From contig OMYT01000004.1 in the NCBI GenBank assembly GCA_900315315.1, positions 43,019 to 107,018 of the forward strand: DNA of 64,000 nt, given 5' to 3'. This stretch comes from an uncultured Eubacteriales bacterium (GTDB lineage: Bacteria; Bacillota; Clostridia; Christensenellales; Aristaeellaceae). A program made the position numbers and the translations under genes. Of the stretch, positions 26,779 through 34,410 are shown one piece after another. The notes under the pieces are model-generated. The model was not told the origin of the DNA, did no database searches, and worked only from the letters and a program-made list of their open reading frames with translations. How positions within the stretch are numbered: the stretch's first letter is position 1; every line of letters starts with the position of its first letter.

Positions 26779-29403
26779 ATGAAGAGAAAAGCGTTTTACC
26801 CGGAATCACCTCTGTTCAATCCTGCTCTTTCGGTTGAGGAAAGGGCAAAATGGCTTGTTTCACAAATGACGATCGAGGAGAAGTTTTCCTGTTTTTCCCT
26901 GCGGATCCGGAATGAAAGACTGGGGATTGACGTTTCCACTTGCGGAGGTGAAGGCGCTCACGGGGTTCAGGCGAGAGCCGGACAGGGTGAAGCGTATCCC
27001 CCGACCCCGACAACTTCCTTTACCCAACCGATTGGTATGGCGGCAACCTTTGACCGGGAACTGATTCGCAGGGCCGGTGATATTACAGGGAAGGAGGCAC
27101 GGGCGTTTGAAAATGCCGTGGGCAAAAGCGGACATTGCCGCCTGGCCCCCACTGTCGATATGTGCCGCGATCCCCGATGGGGACGTAACGAGGAAGGCTA
27201 CGGTGAGGATCCTTACCTGACCGGCAAGATGGCTTCTGAATACATTTCCGGGATGCAGGATGAGTACAATTATGATGGGACGCCAATCGTACCGGGGGGA
27301 CGCGGCGACAGGATCCGGACAGGTGCGGTGCTGAAACATTTTTATGCAAACAACCAGGAATACCGGCGTGCATACGACAGTTTTGACGTCAGTGACAAAG
27401 TTAAATACGATTATGAGCTGGAGCCATTCCGTTACTGCGCACAGGAAGGACATGCAGAGGGGGTGATGACCTCCTATAACGAGATTAACCATTTGCCGGC
27501 AATGCTGAACCACGAGGTGCAGGATTTGCTGAAAGACAAGTGGGGAATCCGGTACGCGATGACTGACGGCGGCGATTTTCTGCAGACCGTGACCTTCCAT
27601 CGTTATTATGAGACTCATGCGGAAACCCTGGCAGAGAGCGTCAAGGCAGGCGTGGACGCGATGCTGGACAACCCCGCCGAAGTTGAGAAAGCAGCACGGG
27701 AAGCTTATGAGCGTGGTCTCATCACGGAGGCGGAGATGGACAAATCCATTTTCTGCACGGTTACGGAACTGATCCGACAAGGCGCATTTGATCCGGAGGA
27801 TCCGTATGCGGAACTGGATATGGCGGATGTGGGAACAGACGAGGCGAAGCGAACTTCCCTCCGGATGAGCACAGAATCCAATATTCTGCTGAAAAATGAG
27901 GACGGTTTCCTGCCGTTCGGGAAAGACGATGATATCGCCCTGATCGGCCATATCGGGAACAGTTGGTTTATGGACTGGTATGGCGGAAAACCCATGTACA
28001 AGGTAACACTGAAGGCGGGCCTTGATAAGAAAATGCATCATCCGGTGCCCTATGAAAGCGGACTGAACTTGTTCCGGTTCAGAGTCGGGGACAGATATAT
28101 CGGCGGCAGCCATCCTGCACAGACGCCCCGAGATTTCGTAAAAGCGGAACCGGCGGAACTGGTGCTGGTTGATAATGCGGAGGATGCAATCATTTTTGAA
28201 CAAATGAACTGGGGATGCGGCAGTAATTTCCTGTACGCGCCTGCCTACCGGAAGTACGTAAAGGCTGAGCCGGACGGAAAAATCAGTCTTTCTTCTGATG
28301 AGCCATTCACCTTTATGATCTATGAAAACTTTACAATCGGCACAGCGGATGCAGTCCGTATCCCGGAGGCGAGGAATGCAAACTGCGTTGAACTTACCGA
28401 ATACTGGAATGACGAAGAATGTGATGTGAAACTCTATTGTTTCGGTAACCGGAATGTGTACATAAAGGACGGAAAACTAAAGACGGATCCGCTGATCCGG
28501 AGAAAGCCGGAGAGCAATACCAAGGAAGGCGGGAATATAGCGGAAGCCTGGGCCGGCTCTGAAAAGGATGCCGTAACCCTGACAGTGGAAATTGTCTCTG
28601 ACGGCATTGAGCGCGCGAAGGCGCTTGCGAAAAAGGTGAAAAAGGTCATCGTGGCACTGGGCTGCAATCCGATGATGAACGCAAAGGAAGAAATTGACCG
28701 CAGCACGATCGAAATGATCCCGCTTCAGGAAAAACTGCTGGAGGCGGTATATGAAGTAAACCCGAACATAGCGGTAGTTCTGATCACAAACTATCCTTAC
28801 GCTATTAACTGGATGCAGGAGCATGTGCCGGCGATTCTGACCAACGCAACCGGTTCCCAGGATCTCGGCAACGGTCTGGCGGCCGCAATTTTCGGGGAGG
28901 CGAATCCGGCGGGGCGCCTTCTGATGACCTGGTACCGGAGCGACGAGGATCTGCCGCCCATGGAGGATTATGACCTGATCAACCATCCGAGGACTTACCG
29001 ATATTTCGATAAACCTGTTCTGTATCCGTTCGGATACGGCCTTTCCTATACCAGGTTTGAGTACAGCAATCTTTCGGTCGATACTGAAGGAAGCAAACTG
29101 GCAATTTCGGTGACGGTGAAAAATACCGGCAGAATGGCCGGTGATGAGGTTCCGCAACTGTATATCAAACGGATATCTAAATCCGGAACCGTGCACCCAA
29201 TCCGCCGTCTTATCGGATTTGAACGCCTCCATGATATCCAGCCCGGTGAATGCAGGAAGGCAGAATTTACTGTAAATCCCTGCGATCTGGAAATTTATAT
29301 GGAAACAGAGGGGAAAAAGATTGTGGAACCGGGGAAATATCTGATCTATGCAGGCGGTTCATGCCAGGATGAAAAAGTATCGGCAGAGATTGAACTCCGC
29401 TGA
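26779..29403 (+). CDS. GH3 family beta-xylosidase/beta-glucosidase with large insertion
   Basis: An 874-residue intracellular GH3 enzyme. The N-terminal barrel shows LAPTVDMCRDPRWGRNEEG, VLKHFYANNQEYRR and nucleophile Asp263 in AMTDGGDF (SDW replaced by TDGG). The C-terminal domain is split: between about 425 and 620 an inserted beta-rich module reads 'FRFRVGDRYIGG...FVKAEPAELVLV', suggestive of a fascin-like beta-trefoil. After that come the second half (GNGLAAAIFGEANPAGRL) and a fibronectin-III-like end. ATG 26779 is favoured (ACGGAGA upstream); a TTG at 26731 is possible. It lies 82 bases after the SDR gene, so the same operon is likely. The WGRN-type motif is common in xylosidases, but the substrate is uncertain. 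Confidence 0.85.
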   Translation: MKRKAFYPESPLFNPALSVEERAKWLVSQMTIEEKFSCFSLRIRNERLGIDVSTCGGEGAHGVQARAGQGEAYPPTPTTSFTQPIGMAATFDRELIRRAGDITGKEARAFENAVGKSGHCRLAPTVDMCRDPRWGRNEEGYGEDPYLTGKMASEYISGMQDEYNYDGTPIVPGGRGDRIRTGAVLKHFYANNQEYRRAYDSFDVSDKVKYDYELEPFRYCAQEGHAEGVMTSYNEINHLPAMLNHEVQDLLKDKWGIRYAMTDGGDFLQTVTFHRYYETHAETLAESVKAGVDAMLDNPAEVEKAAREAYERGLITEAEMDKSIFCTVTELIRQGAFDPEDPYAELDMADVGTDEAKRTSLRMSTESNILLKNEDGFLPFGKDDDIALIGHIGNSWFMDWYGGKPMYKVTLKAGLDKKMHHPVPYESGLNLFRFRVGDRYIGGSHPAQTPRDFVKAEPAELVLVDNAEDAIIFEQMNWGCGSNFLYAPAYRKYVKAEPDGKISLSSDEPFTFMIYENFTIGTADAVRIPEARNANCVELTEYWNDEECDVKLYCFGNRNVYIKDGKLKTDPLIRRKPESNTKEGGNIAEAWAGSEKDAVTLTVEIVSDGIERAKALAKKVKKVIVALGCNPMMNAKEEIDRSTIEMIPLQEKLLEAVYEVNPNIAVVLITNYPYAINWMQEHVPAILTNATGSQDLGNGLAAAIFGEANPAGRLLMTWYRSDEDLPPMEDYDLINHPRTYRYFDKPVLYPFGYGLSYTRFEYSNLSVDTEGSKLAISVTVKNTGRMAGDEVPQLYIKRISKSGTVHPIRRLIGFERLHDIQPGECRKAEFTVNPCDLEIYMETEGKKIVEPGKYLIYAGGSCQDEKVSAEIELR

Positions 29404-29404
29404 A

Positions 29405-29542
29405 GTCTGACCGGGCTGGGAATAACCAATCTTATGCGCATCCTGAACAACTCATTTTTTTACATGATCTATTTCCGGCGATGTGCAATGCAGAGACTGT
29501 AGGACCGGAAGAAACACGGGAAATTATCAGTGAGGAGGTATG
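29405..29542 (+). other. Possible remnant reading frame between GH3 and the RraA-like gene
   Basis: The frame starting just after the GH3 stop stays open to a TGA at 29540-29542, and its end reads like real protein ('HPEQLILFLHDLFPA', then 'GPEETREIISEEV'). There is no start codon with an RBS near the front. It may be the tail of a deleted gene, or chance: 45 open codons are not rare. No family recognised. Confidence 0.2.
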
Positions 29543-29548
29543 AAAAAG

Positions 29549-30448
29549 ATGTTCTTTAATGATCGTGATACCATCATTCGACTGACGCCGGAATGGAAAG
29601 GCGAACGCCTGCCGGACGGAAGGCCGAAGGTCAGCCAGGATATTCTTCGCCGGATGCGGAACATCACTTTTGAAGAAGCATGGGCACCGCTGTGGGATCG
29701 CGGCTACCGGAACAACTGGGAATGCAGCTTCAAAGTCACGTCACCGGGCTCAGTCCTGGTGGGACGGGCAGTTACAGTGGTCATGGTTCCCAAGAGACCC
29801 GATCTGGATCAGGTTCTGATGGATATCGGTACGAAAGAAGAAGGCCATAAAGGTTTTTTCAATCAATGGGTTATTGATAACCTGGTCGAAGATGATGTGG
29901 TTGTTGTAGATTTATATGACAAAATATTTGAGGGTACCTATGTGGGTGGTAATCTTTCCACAGCTATCCGAACCCGGACAAAAACAGGAGGAGCAGTAAT
30001 CTGGGGCGGCGTGAGAGATCTTCAGCAGATCGCAGAAATGGAGAACTTTCAAATTTTCTACAGGGGAACGGATCCGACCGGGATCGGCAATTGCTCGATG
30101 ACGGGATACAATATGCCATGCCGGATCGGTCAGGCAATTTGCATGCCCGGGGATGTTGTTTTAGGAACAATCAGCGGTGTAATATTCATTCCTGCCCACC
30201 TGGCAGAAACGGTAGTGGTCCGGGCGGAGAAGAATCATGTGCGGGATTTTTTCGGATTCGACCGGCTTAAGAGCGGTACCTATACCACTGCGCAGATTGA
30301 CCGGATGTGGACGGTGGCCATGATGGAGGATTTCCTGGATTGGTTTCAGAAAGATCCCAGGGCGGACGAATATCGACACCTGACCTGGGAAGAAGAAATT
30401 GAAGAGTCCCGCCGCATGGAGAATGAGGAAAACCGACCGAATAACTGA
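29549..30448 (+). CDS. RraA-like family protein (class II aldolase-like/demethylmenaquinone methyltransferase fold)
   Basis: 299 residues of the RraA/HMG-aldolase superfamily. The core motif is present: VVVDLYDKIFEGTYVGGNL followed by 'GGAVIWGGVRDLQQI', with the Gly-x-x-Arg-Asp that binds metal and substrate carboxylate in relatives, which cleave 4-hydroxy-2-keto acids or decarboxylate oxaloacetate. It is longer than E. coli RraA (161 residues), with an N-terminal extension and a C-terminal helical tail rich in Glu. Start: AGGAGG at 29533-29538 is too close to the ATG at 29540, so ATG 29549 (10-base spacing) is preferred. In context it could be the aldolase step that ends the sugar-acid pathway. 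Confidence 0.8.
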   Translation: MFFNDRDTIIRLTPEWKGERLPDGRPKVSQDILRRMRNITFEEAWAPLWDRGYRNNWECSFKVTSPGSVLVGRAVTVVMVPKRPDLDQVLMDIGTKEEGHKGFFNQWVIDNLVEDDVVVVDLYDKIFEGTYVGGNLSTAIRTRTKTGGAVIWGGVRDLQQIAEMENFQIFYRGTDPTGIGNCSMTGYNMPCRIGQAICMPGDVVLGTISGVIFIPAHLAETVVVRAEKNHVRDFFGFDRLKSGTYTTAQIDRMWTVAMMEDFLDWFQKDPRADEYRHLTWEEEIEESRRMENEENRPNN

Positions 30449-30488
30449 CTACTATATCTTGTGGTATTGAAATGAAATGGACCGAAAT

Positions 30489-30610
30489 GGAAACGATAAC
30501 GGAGTAACGGAAACGTTTCGTAATTAAGAGACAGCCCTGGAAAAGAAAAAAAAGGAAAAAAAACGTAAAAATGCAAACGATTGAAATATAAGGATTGTTA
30601 TCGTTTCCGA
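30489..30610. promoter_or_regulatory. Cluster of CG-centred operator-like boxes
   Basis: GGAAACGATAAC (30489-30500) and its exact inverse GTTATCGTTTCC (30597-30608) lie 96 bases apart. Between them are GGAAACGTTTCG (30509-30520, nearly a perfect palindrome) and CAAACGATTG (30574-30583). The layout suits a dimeric LacI-type regulator forming a loop, or paired half-sites of an AraC/YesN activator. Confidence 0.5.
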
Positions 30611-30666
30611 ACCCTTTCAAAAATGGCGAAAATGGTTGCAATTATTACGATTTCTACATCTTGTGG

Positions 30667-30695
30667 TTGATAAATTGTCCTGTACAGAGTATACT
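30667..30695 (+). promoter_or_regulatory. Sigma-A promoter of the Lpl importer operon
   Basis: TTGATA (-35), 17-base spacer, TATACT (-10), about 52 bases before the first permease start. Confidence 0.68.
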
Positions 30696-30746
30696 TATCA
30701 ATGTTCATTTTAGTGCTTTCTGAATACATTGAGGGGAGAAATATAC

Positions 30747-31739
30747 ATGAGCGTAGTGAATCCGAGGAAACCCGCTCCGAGAGGCAAGCATGCGTCCCAG
30801 GGAGGATGGAAACGGCAAGCGGCCTATCTGACGATGGTTTTGCCCGGTGTGATCTTTCTGCTCATGTTCAGTTATCTGCCGATGCCGGGTATTGTTCTGG
30901 CGTTCAAGAACTATCAGATGACTGTGCCGACGGAAACGAGTCTGTTCAAGAACGTTTTCCTGAACAGCCTGGTTATGTCTCCCTGGAACGGTCTCAATAA
31001 CTTTACCTATCTGCTGAAAGATGCTCCCATGCTGATCCGCAATACCGTGGGATATAACCTGCTGTTTATGGTTGTCGGCGTGGTGCTGCAGGTGGGACTG
31101 GCAGTTATAATTAATGAAATGCGGAACCGTAAGACTGCGAAGGTCTATCACACAATCGCTTTCATGCCATACTTCATCAGCTGGATCGTGGTTATGTATG
31201 CCTTGTACGCGATGATTTCCTTCAGCGGTTTCTTCAACCAGGTCGGCGCGACCCTGGGACACGATCCCATCAAGTATTATTCCCAGAAACAGTACTGGCC
31301 CTGGATCTTCCTGCTGGCAAACATCTGGAAGTACACCGGCCAGGGTTCCATTATCTATCTGGCCACACTGACCGGGTTTGACGAACAGCTGTACGAAGCC
31401 GGGGCGATCGACGGCGCCAGCAAGTGGCAGCAGTTCCGCTACATTACCCTGCCGCAGCTGATGCCCACCATCGTGATGCTGCAGATCCTGGCCGTCGGCC
31501 GGATTTTCAACGGCGACTTCGATATGTTCTACTCTCTGCCGAACGGTTCGGGCACCCTGCGTCAGGTGACAACGACCATCGACGTGTATGTATACGACAT
31601 GCTGAAGAAAGGCAACCTGCGCAACTCCTTCGGCTATGCCGGCGCCGGCGCATTCTTCCAGTCCGTTGTCGGGTTTGTGCTGATCCTGATCACGAATAAG
31701 ATCGTGAAGAAGCATCAGCCCGAGATGGCGCTGTTCTGA
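30747..31739 (+). CDS. Oligosaccharide ABC transporter permease, LplB type
   Basis: Membrane subunit of 330 residues of the LplB/aldouronate-type subfamily of CUT1 importers. After a basic N-terminal tail ('RKPAPRGKHASQGGWKRQ') come six membrane helices. Family marks: 'YLPMPGIVLAFKNYQ', 'NTVGYNLLFMVVGVVLQVGLAV' and the EAA loop 'ADEQLYEAGAIDGASKW'-like (FDEQLYEAGAIDGASKWQ). RBS GAGGGGAG precedes ATG 30747. Relatives import xylan-derived or other plant oligosaccharides. The partner permease starts 19 bases after its end. Confidence 0.9.
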   Translation: MSVVNPRKPAPRGKHASQGGWKRQAAYLTMVLPGVIFLLMFSYLPMPGIVLAFKNYQMTVPTETSLFKNVFLNSLVMSPWNGLNNFTYLLKDAPMLIRNTVGYNLLFMVVGVVLQVGLAVIINEMRNRKTAKVYHTIAFMPYFISWIVVMYALYAMISFSGFFNQVGATLGHDPIKYYSQKQYWPWIFLLANIWKYTGQGSIIYLATLTGFDEQLYEAGAIDGASKWQQFRYITLPQLMPTIVMLQILAVGRIFNGDFDMFYSLPNGSGTLRQVTTTIDVYVYDMLKKGNLRNSFGYAGAGAFFQSVVGFVLILITNKIVKKHQPEMALF

Positions 31740-31758
31740 TGGGAAGGGGGAATGAACA

Positions 31759-32715
31759 ATGACGACCGTTGACCGTAAAGAGGCCAAAAGACTGATGAAG
31801 GCCGAGAAGGAAGCGGCGAAGCACAGCATGGCCCGGAACCAGATTTCCCGCGGTACCAATCTGCTCTTCAACATCCTGCTGATTATCTTTTGCATCCTGA
31901 TCATCTTCCCGCTGTGGATTATCATCATTTCCTCGATTACGAGCGAGTCCGCGCTGACCACCTACGGTTACCGGCTGTGGCCGCTGGAGTTCTCCACAAA
32001 CGCTTATACTTATCTGTTCAGAGACGGATCCATTATTCTGACCGCATATAAGAATACGTTGATCGCAACCTTTGCGGGGACGGTGCTGTCGGTGATTACC
32101 GTTGGCCTGTACAGTTACGCGCTGAGCAGGCCCGACTTCCGGTTCAAGAAGTTTTTCACGTTCTTCAGCTTCTTTACGATGCTTTTTGGCGGCGGTATGG
32201 TGAGCTACTATAACATGACCCGCAGCGTGCTGGGCCTGAAGGACACGGTATGGGCGCTGTTTCTGCCGATGGCTTTCTCCGCTTATTGGGTCATCATCAT
32301 GCGGACGTTCTATCAATCCACTGTGCCGGAGGCGATTATTGAATCCGCCCGGATCGACGGTTCCGGTGAATGGCGCACACTGATTCAGATTGTGGCGCCG
32401 CTGGCGATTCCCGGTTTTGCGACGGTGGGCCTGTTCAGCGCGATCGGCATTTGGAACGATTTCCGGAACTGCCTGCTGATCAACGACTCCGCCCAGTACT
32501 TCAATCTGCAGTATACGATCTATCAGACGATGAACAACCTGCGCTTCCTGAAGGAGAATGCGTCGCGCATGGGCGGCGTGAACGTGGCAAACCTGCCGGC
32601 GGAAACCTTCCGCATGGCAATGGCAGTGGTCACTGTCGGGCCGATCATCATGGCTTATCCCTTCTTCCAGAAGTACTTCGTCAAGGGTCTGACCGTCGGC
32701 GCGGTCAAAGGCTAA
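31759..32715 (+). CDS. Oligosaccharide ABC transporter permease, LplC type
   Basis: Second permease, 318 residues, with a long charged cytoplasmic N terminus (Lys/Glu/Ala rich, about 1-40), then six membrane helices. Typical LplC features: 'FFTMLFGGGMVSYYNM', 'MRTFYQSTVPEAIIESARIDGSGEW' (coupling loop) and a C-terminal 'YFVKGLTVGAVKG'. RBS GGAAGGGGGA precedes the ATG. Downstream, a 14-base perfect palindrome (GAGCCATATGGCTC, 32728-32741) without T-tract precedes the binding-protein gene and may protect or modulate its mRNA. Confidence 0.9.
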   Translation: MTTVDRKEAKRLMKAEKEAAKHSMARNQISRGTNLLFNILLIIFCILIIFPLWIIIISSITSESALTTYGYRLWPLEFSTNAYTYLFRDGSIILTAYKNTLIATFAGTVLSVITVGLYSYALSRPDFRFKKFFTFFSFFTMLFGGGMVSYYNMTRSVLGLKDTVWALFLPMAFSAYWVIIMRTFYQSTVPEAIIESARIDGSGEWRTLIQIVAPLAIPGFATVGLFSAIGIWNDFRNCLLINDSAQYFNLQYTIYQTMNNLRFLKENASRMGGVNVANLPAETFRMAMAVVTVGPIIMAYPFFQKYFVKGLTVGAVKG

Positions 32716-32769
32716 ACCTGATTTCACGAGCCATATGGCTCTTGAAAAAATAAAAAGGAGGAACCTATT

Positions 32770-34275
32770 ATGCGTAAACTGGTATCCCTGTTACTGGCTC
32801 TGGCTATGGTCCTCGCGCTGCTTCCCACCGCGATGGCTGACGCCCCCTACACCCTGGACATTTACTGGGTCGGCAATGGCGACAACGAAGCTGTCCGTGC
32901 CGGAGTTGAGGCGGCTGTCAATGAGTACATCGAGCCGCTGATCGGCGCCAATGTGAGCTACCACATCATCGGCTGGGGCGACTGGAACGACAAGGCCATC
33001 AACGCCCTGCAGTCCGGCGAGAAGATGGACCTGATCTTCACCGCTGACTGGGAAGGCTACGGCGTGGAAGTTTCCGGCGGTCTGCTCATGCCTCTGGATG
33101 AGCTGCTGGAGCAGTATGGCCAGGGCATCAAAGAGACCCTGCCCCAGACTTTCCTCGACGGCGTCAAGGTGAACGGCGTGCTGTACGGTATCCCCACGAA
33201 CAAGGAACTGTGCGTGCCGGAAGGCTTCATTATCAACAAGACCGCGGCTAAGGAAATCGGCTGGGACGTGACTGCTGATGATGCTTCCATCAAGACGACT
33301 GCTGATCTCGAGCCTTGGCTCGCCAAGTATAAGGAAAAGTATCCGGACAAGTACCCCTATCTGATGGACGGCCAGGCCGGCCGCTGGGTTGATGAACCCT
33401 GGTGCCCCGACTGGTGCGGCATGGGAACCAACTCCATCGCGATGAAGATGGCGAAGCAGGAAGACGGTACCTTTGACGAGACCATCTACAGCATCTTCGC
33501 TACCCCCGAACAGGAAGCGCATATCCGCCTGATGTATGACTGGGCCCAGAAGGGCTACATCAGCCCCGATGCTGCTCTGACCAGCTTCGATTACAACGGC
33601 ACCTTCGGCCGCGGCGACTTCCTCGCCTTCTGCGAGCCCCTGAAGGGCAACGGCATCAAGGCCGCTGAAATGTATGCCGCCAATGCTACCGCTGAGTTCG
33701 AGTACGAAGAAATCACGATGCAGCCCAAGTATGTTGTGACCACCCATGCGGGCGGCTCCATGTTCGGTATTCCGGTAACCTGCCAGAATCCCGAAGCTGC
33801 CATGAAGTATCTGAACCTCATGCACAGCGATCCCACGCTGGTTAACCTGATGCTGTTCGGCAAAGAAGGCGTGAACTACACCAAGGTAAATGATCAGCAG
33901 GTTGAGCTGACCGACCAGAACTGGTACGGCGTGCACGGCGGTGCCTGGACCGTTGGTAACACCAAGCTCCAGTATGTGCTGACCAGCGAAGATCCTCAGA
34001 AGAACGAGCTGCTGCAGAGCTATGCGGATGACGCTGTTGCCACCGCTTCTCTGGGCTTCCGTTTCGTGAAGGACAATGTGGCTGATCAGATCGCGGCAGT
34101 TGACGCTGTTGTGAGCGAAATGGCCAATCCTCTGATGTGCGGTCAGGTTGATCCTGATGATCCCGCACTGGGCATTGAAGCGCTGAAGGCCGCCCTGACC
34201 GATGCCGGCATGGACGAGATCATCGCTGAAGTGCAGAAACAGTATGACGAGTGGAAAGCCGCTCAGGCCAAGTAA
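32770..34275 (+). CDS. Extracellular solute-binding protein, LplA type
   Basis: 501-residue oligosaccharide-binding protein. The Sec signal peptide (MRKLVSLLLALAMVLALL, cut near TAMADA) lacks a lipobox cysteine, as in the other two intact binding proteins here. The mature protein begins 'YTLDIYWVGNGDNEAV' and has 'GEKMDLIFTADWEGYGVEV' and GIPTNKEL, features of the family related to B. subtilis LplA/YtcQ. RBS AAAAGGAGGAACC precedes ATG 32770. It is the last gene of an lplB-lplC-lplA order, with no ATPase. The gene has the strong codon bias of a highly expressed product. Confidence 0.9.
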   Translation: MRKLVSLLLALAMVLALLPTAMADAPYTLDIYWVGNGDNEAVRAGVEAAVNEYIEPLIGANVSYHIIGWGDWNDKAINALQSGEKMDLIFTADWEGYGVEVSGGLLMPLDELLEQYGQGIKETLPQTFLDGVKVNGVLYGIPTNKELCVPEGFIINKTAAKEIGWDVTADDASIKTTADLEPWLAKYKEKYPDKYPYLMDGQAGRWVDEPWCPDWCGMGTNSIAMKMAKQEDGTFDETIYSIFATPEQEAHIRLMYDWAQKGYISPDAALTSFDYNGTFGRGDFLAFCEPLKGNGIKAAEMYAANATAEFEYEEITMQPKYVVTTHAGGSMFGIPVTCQNPEAAMKYLNLMHSDPTLVNLMLFGKEGVNYTKVNDQQVELTDQNWYGVHGGAWTVGNTKLQYVLTSEDPQKNELLQSYADDAVATASLGFRFVKDNVADQIAAVDAVVSEMANPLMCGQVDPDDPALGIEALKAALTDAGMDEIIAEVQKQYDEWKAAQAK

Positions 34276-34279
34276 TTTC

Positions 34280-34293
34280 TGAAAACGCTTCAA
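34280..34293. promoter_or_regulatory. Catabolite-responsive-element-like palindrome
   Basis: TGAAAACGCTTCAA closely resembles the CcpA site consensus (TGAAARCGYTTNCA). It lies just after the binding-protein stop, before the terminator, and about 50 bases upstream of the next promoter's -35 box. A CcpA role for the downstream dehydrogenase operon is possible but the position is unusual. Confidence 0.35.
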
Positions 34294-34306
34294 TAAAGTG
34301 TTTTGG

Positions 34307-34335
34307 GCCGCCCTGTTCTTACGGGGCGGCTTTTT
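34307..34335 (+). terminator. Intrinsic terminator of the Lpl importer operon
   Basis: A GC-rich seven-base stem (GCCGCCC/GGGCGGC), a ten-base loop and TTTTT. Confidence 0.8.
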
Positions 34336-34343
34336 CGTATGTC

Positions 34344-34372
34344 TTGACGCTCTTCGCGAACCTGTTTACAAT
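34344..34372 (+). promoter_or_regulatory. Sigma-A promoter of the dehydrogenase operon
   Basis: TTGACG (-35), 17-base spacer, TACAAT (-10), about 38 bases before ATG 34411. Confidence 0.7.
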
Positions 34373-34410
34373 AAGCATATAAGCAAATTGAAAAAGGGGA
34401 GAGCATACAA

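Larger units (their letters stand above)
30452..30746 (+). other. Regulatory intergenic region before the Lpl importer
   Basis: This gene-free stretch is AT-rich with an A-tract (30541-30570). It holds four CG-centred boxes, the two-box element shared with 17.1 kb, a promoter, and a duplicated sequence: CTATATCTTGTGGTATTGA (30452-30470) and CTACATCTTGTGGTTTGA-like (30654-30670, one base shorter). The second copy contains the -35 hexamer of the promoter, so the region may have arisen partly by duplication of a promoter segment. Confidence 0.5.

Noticed and set aside
32728-32741. Perfect 14-base palindrome GAGCCATATGGCTC considered as a terminator
   Set aside because: It is followed by A-rich sequence rather than T-rich on the plus strand, and lies between co-oriented importer genes; more likely an mRNA hairpin.
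32791-34293. 500-codon minus-strand frame opposite the Lpl binding protein
   Set aside because: Same antisense effect in a highly biased gene; no RBS and low-complexity, histidine/glutamine-rich translation.
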